Notes: generated by a model from the letters alone, not told the origin. A stretch of 20,699 nucleotides of DNA from JAAZBI01 sp964461005 (GCA_964461005.1 CAYWQQ010000009.1:1-20699), one strand, 5' to 3'. Shown: positions 1 to 6,470, numbered from the stretch's first letter. Program-made: numbers and translations.

Positions 1-2485
1 TACTCCTGATTATTATAAATGGACTCAATGGATGTTTTTAAAACTATATGAAAAAGGTTTGGCTTATAAAAAAGAAGCGCCAGTTAATTTTTGCCCTTCT
101 TGTCAGACTGTTTTAGCGAATGAACAAGTTGTTTCTGGAAATTGTGAAAGATGTAATACACAGGTTGAAAGAAAAAAACTTAGTCAATGGTTTTTTAAAA
201 TTACAGAATACGCTGATGAATTATTAAATGGATTAGAAGATATTGATTGGCCAGAAAAAACCAAAACATTACAAAAAAATTGGATTGGTAAATCAAAAGG
301 AGCAATGGTTAAATTTACTGTTGTTGATAAAAATACAAATTTTGAAGTATTTACAACAAGAGTTGATACATTATATGGATGTACTTATTGTGTTTTAGCG
401 CCTGAGAATGAATTGGTTGAAAAAATAACAACTAAAGATAATCTTGATCAAGTTCACAAATATCTTAAAGAAGCATCTAAAATATCAGAAATAGATAGAA
501 TGTCTACAGTTAAAGAAAAAACTGGAGTCTTCACAGGTAGTTATGCTTTAAATCCAGTTAATGGTAAAAAAATACCGATTTGGATTGCTGATTATGTTAT
601 TGGTTCATATGGAACAGGAGCAGTTATGGCTGTTCCAGCTCATGATGAAAGAGATTATGAATTTGCAAAAAAATATGATTTAGAAATCATTCCGGTAATA
701 GAAAGAATAACTGGAACTGCAAATGAAAATGAGAGTTTCAGAAAAAGTATTGTGGCATTAGTTTTTGATCCGAATACTAATAAATATTTAACTTTGGATT
801 GGAAAGATAAAGGCGGAACACTATTAATAGGTGGAACAATACATGATGAGGAAGATATAGTAGTCTGTGCAACAAGAGAAATCACAGAAGAAACAGGATA
901 TAAGAATTTAAAATATATTTCTTCTTCTTTTCCAATTAATCATCATTATTATGCTTTTAATAAAAACAAGTATTTTTCTATTGAAGCAACAGGAGTTTAT
1001 TTTGAATTAATCAATGAAGAAATAACAGATAACAATTTAGATGAAGATGAAAAAGATTGTTTTAATATAAAATGGTTATCAAAAGAAGAAGTTGAAAGAG
1101 AAATAAAAGATGAATTGCATATAACAATTTTTGAAAATCTAATTAATCCAACTGCATATACCGAAAATGGATTAATGTGTAATTCTTCAGAAATGGATGG
1201 ATTAGATAATGAAATTGCTGCTGTAAAGATAGTTGATAAATTAAATAAAATAAACAGTGGTAAATTTATTACTAATTATCGATTAAGAGATTGGTTAGTA
1301 TCGCGTCAAAGATATTGGGGAGCTCCAATACCAATTATTTATTGTGATAAATGTGGTACTGTTCCTGTTCCAGAGAAAGATTTACCAGTGGAATTACCTT
1401 ACGATGTAGAGTTTAAACCAGATGGCAAATCACCATTATCTAAATCTGAAGCTTTTATTAATACTAAATGTCCAAAATGTGGAGGACCTGCTAAAAGAGA
1501 AACTGATACAATGCCGNNNNNNNNNNAAGCTGATACTTTGGATACTTTTGTCTGCTCATCTTGGTACTTTTTAAGATATCCAGATGTTAATAATGATCAA
1601 GAACCATTTAATAAAGAATTAATAAATAAAATGTTGCCAGTTGATAAATATGTTGGTGGAATCGAACACGCTTGTATGCATTTGTTATATGCTCGATTTT
1701 TCACTAAAGCTTTAAGAGATATGGGTTATTTAAATTTTGATGAACCATTTAAATCTTTAGTTCACCAAGGAACTATCTTGGGTTCTGATGGTGAAAAAAT
1801 GAGCAAATCAAAAGGTAATACAATATCTCCAGATGAATATATTGAAAAGTATGGTAGTGATGTTTTAAGAACATATTTAATGTTTGGTTTTAATTATGTT
1901 GATGGGGGACCATGGAAAGATGATGGAATTAAATCAACTGCAAAGTTTTATGAAAGAATTTATCGTGTTGTAGAATATTTTAAAGATAATTACAATGAAG
2001 AGAATTTTTCTGATATAGATCTTGTAATGAATAAAACAATAAAAGAAGTAATTAAAGATACAGAGAAGTTTCAATTCAATACAGCAATTTCTAGATTAAT
2101 GGAATATTTAAACATTCTAACTAAATATATGACGAGTAAAAAGAAAATAAATAAAGAATATATTATTAACTTAGTTTTATTAATTGCACCATTCGCTCCT
2201 CATTTAAGTGAGGAATTATGGACAATGTTAGGTTACAAAGAAAGTATCTTTAAAGAATCATATCCACAAGCTGATGTGTCAAAAATTAAAGAAGATACTT
2301 ATGAGATGGTGGTTCAAGTTAATGGTAAAGTTCGAGCTCGTAAGACGGTTAAGATTGATATTAATGAAGAGGAAATGAAGCAGGAAGCTTTAAGTGATGA
2401 TAACGTTCAAGTTCATCTTCAAGATAAAAAAATTGTTAAAATAATTTCTATTCCTCAAAAATTAATAAATATTGTTGTGAAATAA
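1..2485 (+). CDS. leuS: Leucyl-tRNA synthetase with an internal Nudix domain (5' partial)
   Basis: This class I synthetase charges tRNA-Leu with leucine in the cytoplasm. The frame is open from base 2 (TPDYYKWTQW..., typical LeuRS), so the N-terminus and HIGH motif lie upstream. About 827 residues are visible. In order they hold a zinc knuckle CPSC...CERC, the CP1 editing domain with TTRVDTLYG and GTGAVMAVPAHDERDYEF (the motif that carries the editing aspartate), a Nudix insert (701-1153), YRLRDWLVSRQRYWGAP, a second CxxC...CxxC zinc motif, SSWYFLRY, GGIEHACMHLLY, KMSKS (1796-1810), the anticodon-binding helical domain, and a C-terminal VQVNGKVRA domain. There is no leucine-specific insert before KMSKS, as in Bacillus. 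A 10-N run interrupts the frame at 1517-1526. The stop overlaps the next start (TAATG). Identity is certain; the Nudix insert is unusual. Confidence 0.97.
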   Translation, partial: TPDYYKWTQWMFLKLYEKGLAYKKEAPVNFCPSCQTVLANEQVVSGNCERCNTQVERKKLSQWFFKITEYADELLNGLEDIDWPEKTKTLQKNWIGKSKGAMVKFTVVDKNTNFEVFTTRVDTLYGCTYCVLAPENELVEKITTKDNLDQVHKYLKEASKISEIDRMSTVKEKTGVFTGSYALNPVNGKKIPIWIADYVIGSYGTGAVMAVPAHDERDYEFAKKYDLEIIPVIERITGTANENESFRKSIVALVFDPNTNKYLTLDWKDKGGTLLIGGTIHDEEDIVVCATREITEETGYKNLKYISSSFPINHHYYAFNKNKYFSIEATGVYFELINEEITDNNLDEDEKDCFNIKWLSKEEVEREIKDELHITIFENLINPTAYTENGLMCNSSEMDGLDNEIAAVKIVDKLNKINSGKFITNYRLRDWLVSRQRYWGAPIPIIYCDKCGTVPVPEKDLPVELPYDVEFKPDGKSPLSKSEAFINTKCPKCGGPAKRETDTMPXXXXADTLDTFVCSSWYFLRYPDVNNDQEPFNKELINKMLPVDKYVGGIEHACMHLLYARFFTKALRDMGYLNFDEPFKSLVHQGTILGSDGEKMSKSKGNTISPDEYIEKYGSDVLRTYLMFGFNYVDGGPWKDDGIKSTAKFYERIYRVVEYFKDNYNEENFSDIDLVMNKTIKEVIKDTEKFQFNTAISRLMEYLNILTKYMTSKKKINKEYIINLVLLIAPFAPHLSEELWTMLGYKESIFKESYPQADVSKIKEDTYEMVVQVNGKVRARKTVKIDINEEEMKQEALSDDNVQVHLQDKKIVKIISIPQKLINIVVK
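701..1153 (+). other. Nudix hydrolase domain inserted in LeuRS CP1 region
   Basis: About 151 residues separate ...LEIIPVI (end of the conserved HDERDYEFA block) from AYTENGLMCNSSEMDGLD, where other bacterial LeuRS have only a short linker. The insert contains a full Nudix box at 833-901, matching Gx5Ex7REUxEExGU exactly: G, E, then REITEETGY. The usual beta-strand and WLSKEEV-type C-terminal elements of MutT-like proteins surround it. All metal-binding glutamates of the box are present, so catalytic activity is plausible. The substrate cannot be told from sequence. The reading frame is uninterrupted across both junctions. Confidence 0.93.
1517..1526. other. 10-N assembly gap inside leuS
   Basis: Ten Ns fall between RETDTMP and ADTLDTFVCSSWY. 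LeuRS normally has this DT(M/L) motif once here, but it is present on both sides of the gap. The join may therefore be an artefact rather than a true 10-base gap. The reading frame happens to be kept. Confidence 0.9.
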
Positions 2486-2862
2486 TGAAGGTAATTACGA
2501 TTAAAGAGCCTTGGGCTTCATTGATTATTAATGGTTATAAAGAATATGAATTTCGTTCTTGGAAAACTAATTATCGAGGCGAAATTCTTATTCATACTAG
2601 TCAACAAGTTGATAAAGAAGCTTTAAAAAAGTTTGAAGATCTAAATTTAAATTATCAAACTTCAAAAATTATCGGCAAAGTAACTATCATTGATTGTAAA
2701 TTAGTTGACGATAAGTTTGACAAAGAATTGTCAAAAAATATCGTATATAATTTGTCAAGTAAAATTGGCAAGTATGCTTGGGTTTTAAAAGAGCCTCAGC
2801 CATTAATAAATAATAAAGAAGTAAAAGGAAGATTAGGAATATGGAATATAGAATTAAAATAA
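2485..2862 (+). CDS. ASCH domain protein (PUA-like fold)
   Basis: This is a 125-residue single-domain protein. The N-terminal MKVITIKEPWASLIINGYK followed by a KxxExR motif (KEYEFR) and the strand GEILIHTSQQ are hallmarks of the ASCH superfamily, PUA-like beta-barrels thought to bind RNA. Some members (E. coli YqfB) act as small amidohydrolases on acetylated cytidine and others as RNases. The start ATG shares one base with the leuS stop (TAATG), and the 3' end overlaps scpA by 22 bases, so the gene is translationally embedded in the leuS-scpAB operon. A link to tRNA or translation is suggested by the fold and by the neighbour leuS, but the exact role is unknown. Confidence 0.85.
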   Translation: MKVITIKEPWASLIINGYKEYEFRSWKTNYRGEILIHTSQQVDKEALKKFEDLNLNYQTSKIIGKVTIIDCKLVDDKFDKELSKNIVYNLSSKIGKYAWVLKEPQPLINNKEVKGRLGIWNIELK

Positions 2863-3554
2863 ATGAATTCGAAGGTCCATTAGATTTATTATTACATTTA
2901 ATTAAAGAATCTAATATTGATATTTATGATATAAAAATTAGTGAAATTACAAAGCAATATCTTGATTATATTAAAGCTATGGAAGAATTGAATTTATCTA
3001 TAGCTAGTGAATATTTAGTAATGGCTTCAGAATTAATCGAATTAAAATCAAAGATGTTGTTACCAAAAAATGAAGAAGAATTAGAAGACGATTATGAATC
3101 GCCAGAAGAAACTTTAATTCGTAAATTGTTAGATTATAAAAATTATAAAGACATTACAAAAACATTTAAAGAATTAGAACAAGACAGATTTAATTTTTAT
3201 ACTAAATTGCCATCTGATATTAGTGAATATCAGGAAGAGAATAATATTTGTGAAAATAAAGATGTATCTTTATTATTGGATGCTTTTGCTAAATTTATTG
3301 AGCGAAGCGAGGAACAAAAACCACTGCATACTAAAATCACAACAAAAGAACTTTCTTTAAAAGATCGTATTGTTAGTATTCGCTTGATGTTGAAATCAAA
3401 AAATAAAATAATATTTACTGAATTGTTTGAAAATAAAACAAAAGAGCATTTAATTATAACTTTTCTTTCTATTTTGCAAATGGTCAAAGATCAAGAAATA
3501 GAGATTGAACAAGAAGACTCAAATCAAGATATATTTATTAAATTAAAAGGATGA
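2841..3554 (+). CDS. scpA: Segregation and condensation protein A
   Basis: This 237-residue kleisin subunit of the SMC-ScpAB condensin bridges SMC heads and organises the chromosome at the nucleoid. The N-terminus MEYRIKINEFEGPLDLLLHLIKE, followed by NIDIYDIKISEITKQYLDYI, is the conserved ScpA signature. An acidic middle region (about residues 75-90) and a C-terminal winged-helix-like part with FTELFENK and the conserved TFLSILQMVK follow. Length matches the family. The start overlaps the ASCH gene by 22 bases, with an AAGGAAGATTAGGA ribosome-binding region upstream. The TGA stop overlaps the scpB start (ATGA), the usual scpA-scpB coupling. The TGA stop shows that the standard code is used. 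Confidence 0.96.
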   Translation: MEYRIKINEFEGPLDLLLHLIKESNIDIYDIKISEITKQYLDYIKAMEELNLSIASEYLVMASELIELKSKMLLPKNEEELEDDYESPEETLIRKLLDYKNYKDITKTFKELEQDRFNFYTKLPSDISEYQEENNICENKDVSLLLDAFAKFIERSEEQKPLHTKITTKELSLKDRIVSIRLMLKSKNKIIFTELFENKTKEHLIITFLSILQMVKDQEIEIEQEDSNQDIFIKLKG

Positions 3555-4123
3555 TGAAGATGGAAAAACAAGCTATATTAGAAGGATTATTATTTGTAGT
3601 TGGTGATGATGGCTTATCATTAGAACAAATTCAAAATATCATGGATATATCTGAAGATAATGCAAAAGAATTGATTGAAAAATTAGCACAAAGCTATGAA
3701 CAATCTGATAGAGGGTTAAAAATTAGTAAGTTAGCAAATAATTATAAAATAGTTACTAAAGCAGAACATAAAGAGTATTATCAAAAATTATTAGAGGCAG
3801 AAAAAAATCGTGAGTTATCACAAGCCGCTCTTGAAATTTTAGCAATCATTGTTTATAATGAACCTGTTACTCGAATTCAAGTAGAAGAGATAAGAGGAAT
3901 AAGTAGTTCTCAAATGATCAGAAAATTGGTTATCAAAGGTTTTTTAAAAGAATGTGGACGTTCAAATTTGCCAGGCAAACCTATTTTATATCAAACAACT
4001 GAATTGTTTTTAGATTACTTTGGTTTATCAACAAAAGAAGATTTACCTAAGTTAGAAATTAAGAATCAAGAAGAAATCGCTGATGAATCAGAGTTATATA
4101 ATTCATCTTATAAAGAAGAATAA
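3551..4123 (+). CDS. scpB: Segregation and condensation protein B
   Basis: This partner of ScpA in the SMC condensin complex is a 190-residue protein of two winged-helix domains. Characteristic segments are AILEGLLFVVGDDGLSLEQI near the start, then LSQAALEILAIIVYNEPVTR, IRGISSSQMIRKLV and GRSNLPGKPILYQTTELFLDYFGL. The start at 3551 makes an ATGA overlap with scpA. ATG at 3560 (MEKQAIL) is better spaced from the AAAAGG at 3545-3550 and may be the true start, giving 187 residues. The C-terminal 25 residues are acidic and variable. A hairpin overlaps the stop codon and a tRNA-Leu gene starts 12 bases later. Confidence 0.96.
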   Translation: MMKMEKQAILEGLLFVVGDDGLSLEQIQNIMDISEDNAKELIEKLAQSYEQSDRGLKISKLANNYKIVTKAEHKEYYQKLLEAEKNRELSQAALEILAIIVYNEPVTRIQVEEIRGISSSQMIRKLVIKGFLKECGRSNLPGKPILYQTTELFLDYFGLSTKEDLPKLEIKNQEEIADESELYNSSYKEE

Positions 4124-4133
4124 TTCTTCTTTT
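4112..4133 (+). terminator. Hairpin over the scpB stop codon
   Basis: AAAGAAGAA, the loop TAA (the scpB stop itself) and TTCTTCTTT form a 9-bp stem followed by a short TTTT run. It resembles a weak intrinsic terminator. The tRNA-Leu begins at 4136 with no room for a promoter, so at least partial readthrough is needed, or the hairpin may protect or help process the 5' side of the tRNA. Confidence 0.45.
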
Positions 4134-4135
4134 AT

Positions 4136-4222
4136 GCCAGTATGGTGAAATTGGTAGACGCGCTAGACTCAAAATCTAGTGATGGAAACATCATGTCGGT
4201 TCAAGTCCGACTACTGGCACCA
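4136..4222 (+). tRNA. tRNA-Leu (anticodon CAA)
   Basis: This is an 87-base class II tRNA. The acceptor stem is GCCAGTA/TACTGGC, the D-arm GGTGAAATTGGTAGAC, the anticodon stem CTAGA/TCTAG with loop CTCAAAA (anticodon CAA, reads TTG), the long variable arm GATGGAAACATC, the T-arm GTCGGTTCAAGTCCGAC, discriminator A and an encoded CCA. It lies 12 bases after scpB, in the operon led by leuS, with no separate promoter visible. Confidence 0.97.
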
Positions 4223-4234
4223 TTAGAACAGACA

Positions 4235-4264
4235 CGAACTGCCCATGTTTCAAGGGCTAGTTCG
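4235..4264 (+). other. Stem-loop in the tRNA-Leu trailer
   Basis: CGAACTGCCC and GGGCTAGTTCG pair over 10 bp with one bulged T and a 9-base loop. It lies between the tRNA 3' end and the terminator and could be a processing signal or part of a small trailer RNA. No known RNA family is recognised. Confidence 0.5.
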
Positions 4265-4271
4265 ATACAAT

Positions 4272-4305
4272 AAAAATCCTCGTTGGCGAAAGTCAACGAG
4301 GTTTT
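4272..4305 (+). terminator. Intrinsic terminator after tRNA-Leu
   Basis: CCTCGTTGG, loop CGAAAG and TCAACGAGG form a GC-rich stem of 8 bp plus one G-T pair, preceded by an A run and followed by TTTT. It most likely ends the leuS-ASCH-scpA-scpB-tRNA-Leu transcript. Confidence 0.85.
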
Positions 4306-4459
4306 GCTATATATAAGAGGAGGAAGAGACAATGTAAATGTGTAGCAAAAAAATGAAGATACCTGATGATTTTTAACTAAACTAGAATTAGCACTAGGTA
4401 TTAAGAATAAGGAATATGCTTATATTCCAGGGCAATTAATAAAATTCAAAGGAGCAAAT

Positions 4460-4546
4460 ATGAATTGCATTAATCTCAACAAGATCATAATTAAAAAATC
4501 GGTAAAGGAAATAATAGTATTATTCTATGGACAATACTATTATTAA
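4460..4546 (+). CDS. Possible 28-residue small ORF
   Basis: ATG at 4460 is preceded at good spacing by AAAGGAG (4448-4454) and runs 28 codons to TAA at 4544, starting MNCINLNKIIIKKSVKE. The same frame is open further upstream, from 4370, without a start codon (NKEYAYIPGQLIKFKG), so this may be the tail of a decayed gene rather than a real peptide gene. Its 3' end coincides with the 12-bp inverted repeat. No homology is recognised. Confidence 0.2.
   Translation: MNCINLNKIIIKKSVKEIIVLFYGQYYY
4510..4544. repeat. Perfect 12-bp inverted repeat
   Basis: AATAATAGTATT (4510-4521) and AATACTATTATT (4533-4544) are exact reverse complements separated by 11 bases. No T run follows, so it is not a standard terminator. 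It could be an operator-like palindrome, a stem in a non-coding RNA, or a remnant of a mobile element end. Confidence 0.6.
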
Positions 4547-4751
4547 GAAGATGCAATATTCTAATATGACATCAATCATAAATGTACATTGAATAAACAA
4601 AAAAAATGGCATAAGCCAACGAAATGGCAAATTTTCTATGAATAATAAGGTGAAAAATTGTAACAATCAGGAAACCGACTAGGAAAAAGTCGGAAATAAA
4701 ACGTAATTTCAAATTAAAATTAATGATATATTTAATTTTTGTACATAAAAT

Positions 4752-4780
4752 TTGTAATTTTTTAATTTTTTGTATATAAT
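4752..4780 (+). promoter_or_regulatory. Sigma-A type promoter
   Basis: -35 TTGTAA (4752-4757), 17-base spacer, -10 TATAAT (4775-4780). The expected start of transcription near 4787 coincides with the upstream in-frame ATG, which argues that translation starts at the next ATG, 4805. Confidence 0.75.
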
Positions 4781-4804
4781 TCTTTCATGAAAGGGGACTT
4801 ATTA

Positions 4805-5164
4805 ATGGAAGAAACTTTTAATGTAGGAATCCCAACAAGAGAAAATGTAGATTATGCTTTTAAAAATTTAATTTTTTATTCTACAGCTTCAACAAAACTA
4901 GATATATACAAAAAACAAAAAGATAATTTTGAAAAAGTTTTAGTTGAAATCAATATGATTTTAGCAACATATGTGAATAAAGAAAGTTTAATATCTATAA
5001 ATGAAGAAAAATTACAAAACATAAAATTTGATTTAATTGATTTAGATAATGAAACAAAATCTTTGAAATCTTATTTTGCTGAATGGTCTTTGTTATGGTT
5101 AGATGCAATTATTTCTTTAAGAATGTCAGAAATTAAAATGGGAGGTGTTAATAATGGCAGATAG
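4805..5164 (+). CDS. Hypothetical protein, 119 residues
   Basis: This family is not recognised. The start at 4805 is preferred over the in-frame ATG at 4787 because AAGGGG (4791-4796) is well spaced from 4805 and 4787 lies at the predicted transcription start. The protein is soluble-looking, rich in Lys, Glu, Asn and Leu, with no signal peptide. Residues about 30-90 (STKLDIYKKQKDNFEKVLVEI...) are probably helical and a Trp-containing segment FAEWSLLWLDAIISL lies near the C-terminus. The TAG stop overlaps the start of the next gene by 11 bases, and the next gene's ribosome binding site (GGAGG, 5141-5145) lies inside this ORF. The two genes are thus coupled and probably work together. Confidence 0.7.
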   Translation: MEETFNVGIPTRENVDYAFKNLIFYSTASTKLDIYKKQKDNFEKVLVEINMILATYVNKESLISINEEKLQNIKFDLIDLDNETKSLKSYFAEWSLLWLDAIISLRMSEIKMGGVNNGR

Positions 5165-5729
5165 AGATAAATACGGAAATTATATAAATGATAAGGGAGT
5201 TACTATAAAAGTTAATACAGATAAAAATGGTAATGATCACATTAGTTTTTATGATGGTGAAGTAGATAAGCCACATGATGCAGCTCACGTAAATATTGAC
5301 TATGATAAAGGTTCTTGGAGTTCAACAACTCACGGGCCTGATAAAAGTGATACAAGTTCAGGTTCAGGAGGTTGTTATGTTACTTCAGCATGTATGAAAT
5401 ATATGCAAGATAAATTTGATGATAATTGTTATGAATTAATAGTATTAAGATGGTTTAGAGATAACTTTGTATTTAAAGAAGATATTAAGCATTATTATGA
5501 AACAGCACCTATAATTGTTTAGTCAATAAATAAGGAAGAAAAAGCAGACCTTATTTATAATTATATATATGATAATGTTGTTGATTACTGTGTAAGACAA
5601 ATAGAAAACGGAAATTATGAAGAAGCATATAGTAGATATAAAAATAGTATTTTAGTTTTAGAAGAACAATTTGCAAGAAAAACTCTTGAAGAAAGTTTTG
5701 TTAAGACATTACGATTAAGAATAAATTAA
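5154..5729 (+). pseudogene. CFI-box-like protein gene interrupted by in-frame TAG
   Basis: ATG 5154 follows GGAGGT (5141-5146) by 7 bases; the upstream GTG at 5145 lies within that SD. The first open part gives 122 residues. A polar N-terminus with repeated DKYGNYINDKG/DKNGNDHISFYDG beta-hairpin-like units and a Ser/Gly linker leads to GGCYVTSACMK...CYELIVLRWFRDNF...HYYETAPIIV. This resembles the CFI-box C-terminal domain (Cys-rich start, LRxFRD, YYxxAP). TAG at 5520-5522 then interrupts, but the same frame stays open for 68 more codons to TAA 5727 (SINKEEKADLIYNY...CVRQIENGNYEEAYSRYK...), which reads as genuine protein continuing the domain. Either a recent nonsense mutation or stop-codon readthrough would explain this. 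The molecular function of CFI-box proteins is not known to me. Confidence 0.75.
5526..5558 (+). repeat. Perfect 10-bp hairpin just after the in-frame TAG
   Basis: ATAAATAAGG (5526-5535) and CCTTATTTAT (5549-5558) are exact reverse complements with a 13-base loop. The stem begins 3 bases after the TAG at 5520-5522. No T run follows, so it is not a typical terminator. Confidence 0.7.
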
Positions 5730-5939
5730 TTAATAAATTAGAAACGGATAAAATACTCATTTTTTTGTCGTGAAATTGACCAGGAAATAATTAGGAATAG
5801 GCTTAAAAAATTTTGTTATATGCTTGTTTTGTCAGCAATGAGCAGTTCAAATAAGAACACACAAAGGCACCACTAAGTTAATAAACTTGTACTTGTTACA
5901 AGTTTTTTTGTTCAAAAGAATATGAAGATAATATATTTA
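5730..5939. other. Spacer without a recognisable gene
   Basis: It holds short open stretches only. A frame open from about 5742 to a TAA near 5880 contains MLVLSAMSSSNKNTQRHH but has no ribosome binding site. A segment at 5770-5800 (GTGAAATTG...CAGGAAA...TAGGAA) is weakly similar to 4650-4690 in the preceding spacer. The stretch ends with a clear terminator. Confidence 0.5.
5884..5909 (+). terminator. Intrinsic terminator
   Basis: AACTTGTA, loop CTTGT and TACAAGTT form a perfect 8-bp stem followed by a run of T. It is correctly placed to end the transcript of the 4805/5154 gene pair. Confidence 0.85.
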
Positions 5940-5948
5940 TGCTATAAT
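5940..5948 (+). promoter_or_regulatory. Extended -10 promoter
   Basis: TGCTATAAT, a perfect extended -10 element, lies upstream of the gene at 5969. No clear -35 is seen, as is common for extended -10 promoters. Confidence 0.7.
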
Positions 5949-5968
5949 ATATATATAGGAGGTTTTGC

Positions 5969-6349
5969 ATGATAAATGATAGAGATTCATCATGTGATTA
6001 TAATATGAAGTCTTCAAAACTATATGAAACGCCATATTGTATTGGAGAAATATTAGAAAATAAAAAAGATAGTAACATCTATGCAATGATATGTGAAATT
6101 AAAATAAATCGAAAGGGAAATAAATATTTAATAGGATTTGATAGAACAACAGATGATTTTATTGATACTAAACTAGTGACAGAAGAAGAATTAATAGATG
6201 AATGGAATAAATCGAATAACAATAAAATCGTTTTATGGGGGAACATATCAAAAAACACCATTAATTTAGGCCTATCAAAAATGATGGATGAAATGTATGG
6301 ACGTTTTGAAATGATTGATGAAGGAATACAACTTGTAAAAAAGAAATAG
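5969..6349 (+). CDS. Hypothetical protein, 126 residues
   Basis: Family not recognised. The start is secure: a full AGGAGG (5957-5962) is 6 bases from the ATG. It is a soluble, charged protein. Residues about 22-60 (YCIGEILENKKDSNIYAMICEIKINRKGNKYLIGFDR) alternate in a way that suggests a small beta-barrel, followed by TEEELIDEW and an amphipathic C-terminal part ending in QLVKKK. It has its own promoter and its own predicted 3' hairpin, so it is a single-gene unit in the accessory stretch between tRNA-Leu and tRNA-Met. Confidence 0.75.
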   Translation: MINDRDSSCDYNMKSSKLYETPYCIGEILENKKDSNIYAMICEIKINRKGNKYLIGFDRTTDDFIDTKLVTEEELIDEWNKSNNNKIVLWGNISKNTINLGLSKMMDEMYGRFEMIDEGIQLVKKK

Positions 6350-6373
6350 TATTTTAAAGGGTTTACATAATTG

Positions 6374-6405
6374 CTATTATTATTAATAATAGAAAATGTT
6401 TTTTT
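6374..6405 (+). terminator. Possible terminator
   Basis: CTATTATT, loop ATT and AATAATAG form an 8-bp AT-rich stem; a T7 run follows after AAAATG. The gap between stem and T run and the weak stem make this uncertain. Confidence 0.35.
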
Positions 6406-6470
6406 AGGAAAGTGTGCATGATTTATCTAAATAAAATTTTGAAACAAAATATAATCAAAGGATTGATATA

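Larger units (their letters stand above)
4306..4786. other. Long gene-poor spacer with inverted repeats
   Basis: No convincing gene longer than about 30 codons is seen on either strand. The stretch holds an SD-like AGGAGGAAG followed at once by ATG TAA (near 4318-4336), an open but ATG-poor frame at 4370-4546, a 12-bp perfect inverted repeat (4510-4544), a short CCGACT/AGTCGG hairpin (4675-4693), and a promoter at the right end. It looks like decayed coding DNA or unrecognised structured RNA; no family is recognised. Confidence 0.6.

Noticed and set aside
655..885. Minus-strand ORF opposite the LeuRS Nudix insert
   Set aside because: It is the antisense shadow of leuS, without a ribosome binding site or protein-like features; other minus-strand ORFs (3230-3487, 6079-6261, 10634-10816, 11883-12155, 14121-14345, 16459-16641, 16659-17027) are the same kind of shadow.
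4585..4640. Minus-strand terminator-like TGGCTTATGCCA followed by T8
   Set aside because: The stem is only 4 bp and no minus-strand gene lies upstream of it.
4223..4786. T-box, other riboswitch or CRISPR in the spacer after tRNA-Leu
   Set aside because: No T-box motif, no spaced direct repeats and no recognised aptamer pattern were found.
5840..5872. tRNA 3'-end-like segment (GTTCAAAT ... GGCACCA) that might mark an attachment site copied from tRNA-Leu
   Set aside because: Only short pieces match the tRNA-Leu 3' end, spacing differs (28 against 24 bases), and no T-stem can form.
6450..6455. TATAAT before the gene at 6471
   Set aside because: Transcription would start at about 6462, cutting off the SD at 6457-6462, so it is unlikely to be the working promoter.
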